Below are positions 57,586-64,000 of a DNA stretch of 64,000 nt, one piece after another; the stretch's first letter is position 1; each line of letters begins with the position of its first letter. Where the stretch lies: contig CAMZMU010000123.1 in assembly GCA_947311845.1 (NCBI GenBank), forward strand, positions 11,481,417 through 11,545,416. The letters run 5' to 3'. The notes below the pieces were generated by a model. That model did not search any database, had not been told where the DNA came from, and saw nothing but the letters and a program-made list of their open reading frames with translations. Source of the stretch: Poa pratensis (taxonomy: Eukaryota > Streptophyta > Magnoliopsida > Poales > Poaceae). The position numbers and the translations under genes were made by a program.

Positions 57586-57793
57586 GTCACTAGGTGTCCA
57601 TGCAAAAATGTCCCTGTTCTCACGGATGAACTCGATGAGCGCGCTTTCCTATTTATCAGTTAAATTGGACCCACGGCGAACTGCTTGGAAGAATCGCCGG
57701 GTGTGAAATCAACCATCTTAGTATCTTGGGCGGGTTTGAACTTTTCTTTCTCTTCAGCCATGGTTCTCTATAACACGGTTCTATCAGCCGGGT

Positions 57794-58876
57794 CTACTGA
57801 GACGTGTAGTACCGCAGCTCCTCCTTTGCACATGCTCGTTCTGCCAAAGCTGCATCGCCATTGTCACACTGAACCGCTATATCCCGGTTTCCATGAATAG
57901 TGATAACTCCATTTGAGCTTGGGATTTTCAACTGTAGATACACGTAACAGGGCCTAGCCATGAATTTGGCAAAGGCCGGTCTTCCGAAGAGAGCATGATA
58001 CGGGCTCTCCAACTTCACAACTTCGAAAGTAATTTTCTCCATAAGAAACTTGTGCTTGGACTCACCAAACGCAACGTCAAGTGGTATTTTTCCCTCTGGG
58101 CTATGTGACTTCCCCGGTACTATCCCATGAAATATGGTGTTGGTCGGCTGCAACTGTGACTTTTTGAGATTCATACGCAGGAACGTCTCGTAGTACAAGA
58201 TGTTGATAGCACTACCTCCATCCATCAAAACTTTGTTCAGAACATAACCCGCCACCTGAGGTGCGACCACCAAGGCAAGGAGACCCGGTGATTCAATATT
58301 GGGCGGGTGATCCTCTCTACTCCATGTTACTGGAACTTCTGAGTACTTCAAATATTTCGGTACCGCCGATGAAACCACATTAACTGCACGCTGAATCAAC
58401 TTTTTCTCTCTCTTTGATGTATTGAGCATGTGAACATGATACCCGCCAAGTCGCTTCGGGTTTTCCTGATAACCCCCTTGATTTTCTCTATTCTGGTTGT
58501 TGTCAGGGTTGTCGGCTTCTGGATTAGCATTGGGCACGGGACCATTAGCCGGGTTACCTCCGCGGCCGGGTCCTCCACCGTTTCCTGCGCCACGCATTGC
58601 CCTCTGGATTTCCATATTCTTCCATCTCTGCAGATCCACGCACTGCTCCAAGGAGTGATTGGCGGGTCTGCCGTCTCGACTATGACGCGGGCACGGCATC
58701 TTCATCGGATCAAAGTGACCCGGGGGACGCGGTGGCCCACGGTTGTTGTTACCTCCATTGTAGTTGTTTCCTCTGAAATTTCCATCTGTTCTGGGTCTCG
58801 CTGACCCGGTATTTGCGTTTGCAACTAGATCTGAGTTGTCCTCTGCGTGTGGCCTCTTGTGATAGTTGTTGTTGCT

Positions 58877-58910
<34 letters not shown>

Positions 58911-58927
58911 CTTCCTCCATTGTTCAC
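57794..58927 (-). pseudogene. Gag C-terminus and aspartic protease of element T
   Basis: A 377-aa open stretch. It starts with a poly-Asn tract encoded by a GTT-type microsatellite (about 58865-58913), then a Cys/His motif CPRHSRDGRPANHSLEQC typical of Tat gag in place of a standard zinc knuckle, and a protease with LMDGGSAINILY (active-site Asp in DGGS) and YHALFGRPAFAKFMA. It is entered by frameshift from the upstream gag frame (near 58985), so it is no longer continuous. Confidence 0.8.
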
Positions 58928-58967
58928 ATTACCCTTTCCTTTGTCTTCCTCAGTTTCATCCTTGGTT

Positions 58968-60812
58968 TTATCTGTGTAAGCATGCTTGTTGGCTGCGCAA
59001 CACCTCTCCCATGGTTATATCATTTGCTCCTGGGCTGTTCCTCATGCGACTCATTTTCTGAACAACCGGGTCATATCTGCAATTCTTCTCCAATGTTGAC
59101 ATCGCAATAGTTGTCAAAATATTGGTGGAAGAGTGGAGGATCTCTGTAATCCGGCGCATCCAATTGCGTGCTGACTCGCCCTTCCTGTGTACACACCGGT
59201 CCAAGTCCTCGATTTTGCATAACCTCTTACACGTCACATGGAAGTTCTTGATGAAAGCCGCCCTTAGTTGACTCCAGGAACTGATGGATTTCTCGGGTAT
59301 GGTGTTGAACCACAACTTCGCTGCACCTTCACTCATCATTAGATACATGAACTTCGCACAAATATTTTCAGATGCATTACGAATACTCATAGCCATCTCG
59401 TAAATATTTATCCATGTCTCAGGATCTATGCTAGGATCATAATTTGAAATTTTACTAGGTTCTTTGAACTTATCTGGGTATGGCTCTGATCTGATGGAAT
59501 AGATAAGGCACTTGGGATCCGCCATTGTTGATGCTACTTCAACGTGTCCTGCCCTTGCTACTTGCTGATTAGATACTGAACCCGCCCGTGGGATTTCTCC
59601 GGCTCCTCTGGCAGGCACCACGGCGGGTTGTACGTTCGCTCCGCGCCTCGCCCTGGAGCTATCAACTATGGCCTGAGCTCTTGATGCTGCAGGAGCCACT
59701 TGTCTCGGTTGTTGCTGTGGTACTTGATTTTGCTGACCGCCGGATCCTGCTGCCCTGCGGCTGCTAACCCGGCTGGCCTTGGTGACTCGCCATGTCGACT
59801 CCGGGTATGACGGCTGTGAAAAGTTGTTGAATGCAACGCGCTTTTCCGATGCGAGTAATTTGCTTGCTGGGCTACGGCCGTTCGTAGCATATCAATGGCG
59901 CGTCTTGCTTCTATTTCTGCAGGTGAATCGCCCAATGGAATACGATCTAGTGCAACTGTAGCTGCATATACATTGTCAGCCGAGTTACTGTAATGACCCG
60001 CTGGCGTGTGAAATCTGGGTTGTGGTGGTGGCATGGCTTCAATATCTCTGCCGGCTCCTCCGGTTGGTACAACTGGTGACCCGGCTTGCGCCGGGGCCGG
60101 CGGGTTAGCCACCATCTGTCCTGTAGCTTGAATTGCAGGTGTTCCTCCGATCACCTGGTCCTGCGGCGTCTGGAATAGATTAGTCGGGTTAATGTGACCA
60201 CCACGGCCAATCAAACTCTGTTGTCTCTGTTGCTGTTCTCTGGATCTATTTTCTAATGCTGTTGTCGCTTGCCGTAAAAACTCGTCCTGCTGATCCAACT
60301 GCCGCTGCAGCGCCGCTTGCTGATCAAAACGCCATTGTAACGATGTCATCTGCTGCTCGTAAGCGATGCGAGCCGGGTCTGTCGCCCTGACTTGCGCCGC
60401 TGCCACTGCTGGGGTCACGGGATTTGCTGTTGCTGCTGGAGCGCTTGGCAGGTCACTAAGGAATCACGGTGGGGGGGGGGTTAGGTAAAGCTGATGTTCC
60501 TTGACCCGTCGCCCTGTTCGCCAAAAATCCGAACGTGTTTCTATATGCCGCTGTATTTTCAGACTCGGCACTAACTGATGCACATTCCCCATCTACTCCA
60601 ACCTGCTGTTGCTCCTGGATAACTGGTTCTCTGATCGCCAAACCCGGCGCCGCTTGACCCGGCTGGGTTACTACCGCCAAAGCTGTTGTTGGGACTGGTT
60701 CTGTGTTGATTGCTGGAGCGGTGTAGACCGCAGCCCGGCGCACCGGACCCGGTTCTGACTCGTACTCTTCCTCTTCTACCTCGTATCCATAGCGATCCTC
60801 AAACAATTCCAA
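58968..60812 (-). pseudogene. Gag of element T
   Basis: Three open stretches (60812-60456, 60418-59666, 59699-58968) together give an N-terminal acidic/Ala-Pro region starting MELFEDRYGYEVEEEE, a Gln/Arg-rich coiled coil (QQMTSLQWRFDQQ), and the retrotransposon gag domain (DPETWINIYEMAMS, AAKLWFNTIPEKSISSWSQL, AFIKNFHVTCKRL). One frameshift sits at a run of 10 G on the plus strand (60471-60480), another near 59750. No intact gag can be made. Confidence 0.82.
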
Positions 60813-60840
60813 GATTTATTCTGTATCATCATTGATCTGG

Positions 60841-63800
60841 TGTGGCGCCCTGACCCGACTGCTATACCGTGATGCTGTGTGTCACCGGTTAAGCGATACA
60901 ACCGGAGGTTACGTGTTTACCAATCCCCGGCCAAAACCTTTGGCAGGCGTTGCTCGGAATGGATCATCGGCAACGCAACACCCCGATTGATGCCTTAACA
61001 CAGGCACAACTATCAAAGCATAATAGAGAGATCAAGACTTGTGGAACAACTGGCACATCATAGACTCTACGACACAAATCATTATAGTTCAACTCTTATA
61101 ATAGAGAAAGATAGCAAATTACAACCAGAGGTCACAGACCCAACAGTACAACATGCGGAAGCGAATTAAGTTGTTCTAAACAACAAGATCCAAACTATGG
61201 CCTAAGAGGCCTACAGATAAACATCCAACGCCAGCTGTTCCGGGATGTCCCAAGCTGCCACCTGGGAACCCCAGACTACTCGTCGACGTCCACAAAGAAC
61301 CCACCTTCGAGGTCGGTGAAGTCCTCCTCTGAAACAAAACAAACGACGTTGAGTTCGACGAACTCGCAAGATTAAATATAGAGCTTTAGCTCGATGAGGC
61401 TTTCAAAGTTTTATGCCTGTTTTGCATAAAGCTGATTTTATTTATGAAAACATAACTCCATGGCATCGACTAATCAGAGTATTTTTAAAAGAGGTAAGAG
61501 GTAATTCTTCACTTTTGATCATCTTTCTCATCATCAACCACTATACCTGTTCTACAAAGGCACCTCCCCGTATCACCCTCGAGGAAGCTAACCTTGCATT
61601 TTTGAGTAGTACCTTTAGTACTCAGTTTTTAATCATTCCGTTCAAGTTATTCTATGATCTTATCGTCCTTTCCCAAGTTGTCCGTAACCGTGGACACGGC
61701 TTTTCGAAAAGATTTAACCCTGCAGGGGTGCACTGTGTTTACCTTCGGTACCGCCCGGCTCATTGCCTACGCTTAGCTCTCTTCCGGGGAAAGCCGGCTG
61801 AGTGGGAACGGTTACAACCTTTACCTTGCTTGAGACTAACCCAGGATCATCAGTGAGGGCGGGACATGTTCAGTGCCTCCAACACCCTGCCCCGTGGCCA
61901 CTCATTTTCCTAACACCATCATCCTCATTTCTGTCTTAGCCACCATCTCAACGCACGCGCAAATGGAAGCTCAAACTAGAGGACCCTGGCTAGCCCCGCA
62001 CAAGTTAGTCGGTCGACGAGGGCTCCATATACCCCACCGAAAGGAAGCGCGCTCATTCTTGGTTCAAGAGGTAAAGAACTCGCACCTAGGCGGCGAGAGC
62101 GAGACAAAACACCACCAAATCATAGTGGCCTCTCATCCCCACCTTTAAGCATTTTATTACCTGTCACCACAATTTCTCCACCATCATCCGAACAATTCCA
62201 CATCTGTTTCCCACATGAAATATCCATCGGACGAATAAACATTTAACTAAGCATGGCTAAGCATCAACATATCATAGTTAAGTATCTCAGGCCAACATTA
62301 CAAACCTATGGATAATAGGAGGAAACAGGTATTGGCATCGGAAACTTAATGCAACTATAGGATACTCTAATCCAACAAAATTGACATTTGGAACAGCATG
62401 CAATATTATAGTGGAGAAAATATTTGCGGAAAATAGGATAAGACATGCTCAGAGGGGGGATTACGCTTGCCTTGCTCAACGTGCTGGTAGTACGGATCGT
62501 CGGGGTATTGCGGTGTAACCCCGTCTGCTTGATCTATCGAAGCATAACAACGGAAGAACAATCAATCACCACACATGCTTTAACAAATGCAATGCGCAAA
62601 CACATGATGGCATGACAATTTAAATGTACTGAACTTATTATAAGCTATCTAGCAATTTTAAATGGGGTACGGCGATACCTACTTAATTAGGGAGGAGGGT
62701 TACCCCACATTTACTTAGTGATTCTAATACTATTTAAAAGTACAGTATTGTAATTGTGATCGAGTATGAATGATGATGATGCTTCGGGATAGTTCACGTT
62801 TTCCTGAGCATTTTGGTATCTTACACACAATTTTCTGATGATCCAAACACAAGTTATTACATTTATAAACTCTCTCATTTAAACATGTGCTTTTAATAAT
62901 TTATTTTCAACAACAATACCTATATTTACCCAACTCGAAAGAGGGAGATGGAACCGGAAGAATCATCGGAGTTCGATGTCCCTAATGGCGCGAGGGAGTA
63001 GCGGGAGGCATGCGTGAGAAGGGAGGACGAGAAAAGAACCGCGAGGAAAAAAACACAGTAAAACCGGCCTCCAGCCCGGTTTGGGCCGGTTAGCAGGCCG
63101 GCCTGGCAACAGAGACGTCCGGCCTCCAGGCCGGTTTGGGCCGGCAGAAAGGCCGGCTATGCGGCAGAGAGAATCGGCCCTCAGCCCGGTCCAGACCGAT
63201 GCAACGACAGGCTATGGGCCCGAGGGAAACGGTCCTCAACCCAGTTTAGGCCGTTCCCACGACCGGTCGTGCGCGCTACGGCGACGGGAGCGACGGCTAC
63301 GTGGCTACGGCGAGGTTAGAGCGAGGGGGAGGAACGGAGGAGGTTCGCGTGCTCACCCTGAGCTCGTGGGTAGGCTCGGCGGAGAAGGAGGCGGACGGGA
63401 GCGGCGGAAATCCCCGGCGAAGAGGCGGCGGTGCTCGGACGGCCGCGCGGGGAAAACGGAGATGGCGGCGTCGATTCACGGCCTCCCGCCTCGATTCCTT
63501 GGGCGGAGAAGGAGCAGGGGACGCGGCGGAGGTGCTGGTGCTCATCGATTTGCTCCTCGCGTCCTGGAGCGGTGGCGTTGCGCGGCGACGACCTCGGCTA
63601 GGTCACGGCCATGGCGGAGAGCGAGGGAGCGAGGAAACGGGGAAAAACAGCGGGAAGAGAGAGAGCGGCTCGTGGGGATCTTCCTCCTGCAGGTGGAGGT
63701 AGTGAGGGGGCCCGGCGCGGCGTGCACGGCGACCACCGTGTCGAGCTGGTGCGGATGGAGCTCGAGCTTCGGTCGCTACAGGGGAGAAGAAGAGGACTTT

Positions 63801-64000
63801 ACAGAAAGCCCCCTGGCAGTTTCTTTTCCATCACAAACAAGTCCTTTTTAGTTTTAAAACTAAAACCTGTGACTTTAGGGATTTATTTAAGGCACTTAAA
63901 CACTCCAGAAAAGTATGAGGAAATTCATGTAGCCTCTCCCTAACCTGCAGAGGCTCCACAAAAATTGGTGATTCAAAATAAAATAGTTTGGACCACATTT
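60841..64000. mobile_element. Putative LTR-retrotransposon or LTR sequence, running off the window
   Basis: At 60841 the sequence switches to TGTGGCGCCCTGACCC, like the TGTRGCGCC-type LTR starts of some Triticeae gypsy families. It then runs without long ORFs through AT-rich DNA (61000-63000) into a GC-rich stretch with tandem repeats. The far end and any target duplication lie outside the window. Open frames at 63081-63851 follow GC content and repeats rather than a known protein. It may be a solo LTR, a full element or a truncation junction with T. Confidence 0.45.
63064..63260. repeat. 55-bp GC-rich tandem repeat, four units
   Basis: Units built on CGGCCTCCAGCCCGGTTTGG begin near 63064, 63119, 63174 and 63230, with increasing divergence to the right. 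Each has inverted CCGG...CCGG words able to form small stems. Confidence 0.8.

Larger units (their letters stand above)
32147..60840 (-). mobile_element. Degenerate Tat-lineage gypsy retrotransposon 'T' (host of nested A and B)
   Basis: Reading right to left, T has gag, protease, RT, RNase H and integrase, then a large antisense ORF and a 3' LTR with a minus-strand polypurine tract (AGGGGCTAC, 32725-32717). This order and the antisense ORF are the Tat-lineage layout. All coding modules carry frameshifts. Element A interrupts RT (40837-57053). At about 60841, 28 bp upstream of the gag start, the sequence changes to unrelated repeat DNA starting TGTGGCGCC, so the leader, primer site and 5' LTR are missing or displaced beyond the window. 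Without A and one TSD copy the visible element is about 12.5 kb. Confidence 0.85.

Noticed and set aside
63081..63851. 256-codon ORF near the right edge
   Set aside because: It begins in the 55-bp repeat, is Arg/Gly-rich in several overlapping frames and shows no domain.

Overview
The window is plant nuclear DNA from a grass, most likely a Pooideae/Triticeae species. Pointers are GC-rich monocot-type coding sequence, split genes with GT-AG introns, grass-type MITEs, and nested Ty3/gypsy LTR retrotransposons with TGATACGTC-type termini and tRNA-Asp-like primer sites. The species is inferred from style, not proven. No prokaryotic feature, CRISPR array, rRNA or tRNA was seen.

The left half (1-29.5 kb) is a gene island with five recognisable host genes: a small RING-H2/ATL-type E3 ligase (minus, 4928-5461); a five-exon TMEM208/SND2 homologue (plus, 5816-9482), head-to-head with the ATL across about 350 bp; a plastid-type NCS1 nucleobase transporter (minus, 10123-11739); an NDR1/HIN1-like LEA_2 protein (minus, 21844-22431); and a single-exon CYP86A-type fatty-acid omega-hydroxylase (plus, 27849-29492). 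Between them lie a 1-kb tandem duplication carrying a Helitron in one copy only, a TIR element inside a TMEM208 intron, a complete 7.6-kb LTR retrotransposon (12831-20450, TSD GTCTC) with a solo LTR nested in one of its LTRs (TSD CCATG), a poly(A)-tailed retroposed sequence with a 14-bp TSD, a CACTA end, a foldback element and a hAT MITE (TSD CTTGATGC).

The right half (32-64 kb) is a three-level retrotransposon nest. The outer element T is Tat-lineage gypsy on the minus strand, with gag, protease, RT, RNase H and integrase all broken by frameshifts, and an intron-bearing ORF on the opposite strand near its 3' LTR. Inside T's reverse transcriptase, at the YVDD codons, sits element A (40837-57053, minus, TSD TACAT). 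Inside A's leader sits element B (45922-55416, plus, TSD GAGAG). A and B look like non-autonomous Athila-lineage elements: B keeps gag-protease and a second broken ORF but no polymerase, and A has no recognisable coding region. T's 5' side runs into unrelated repeat DNA at about 60841, which continues to the window end.

No new defence or metabolic system was found. The most unusual signals are (1) antisense ORFs with frame-consistent introns in two separate Tat-lineage elements, (2) a GC-rich hairpin module shared by the LTRs of A and B and repeated inside B just ahead of its second ORF, (3) an 0.8-kb non-coding 3' region shared by A and B despite different LTRs, and (4) loss of a zinc-ligand histidine in the ATL RING domain.
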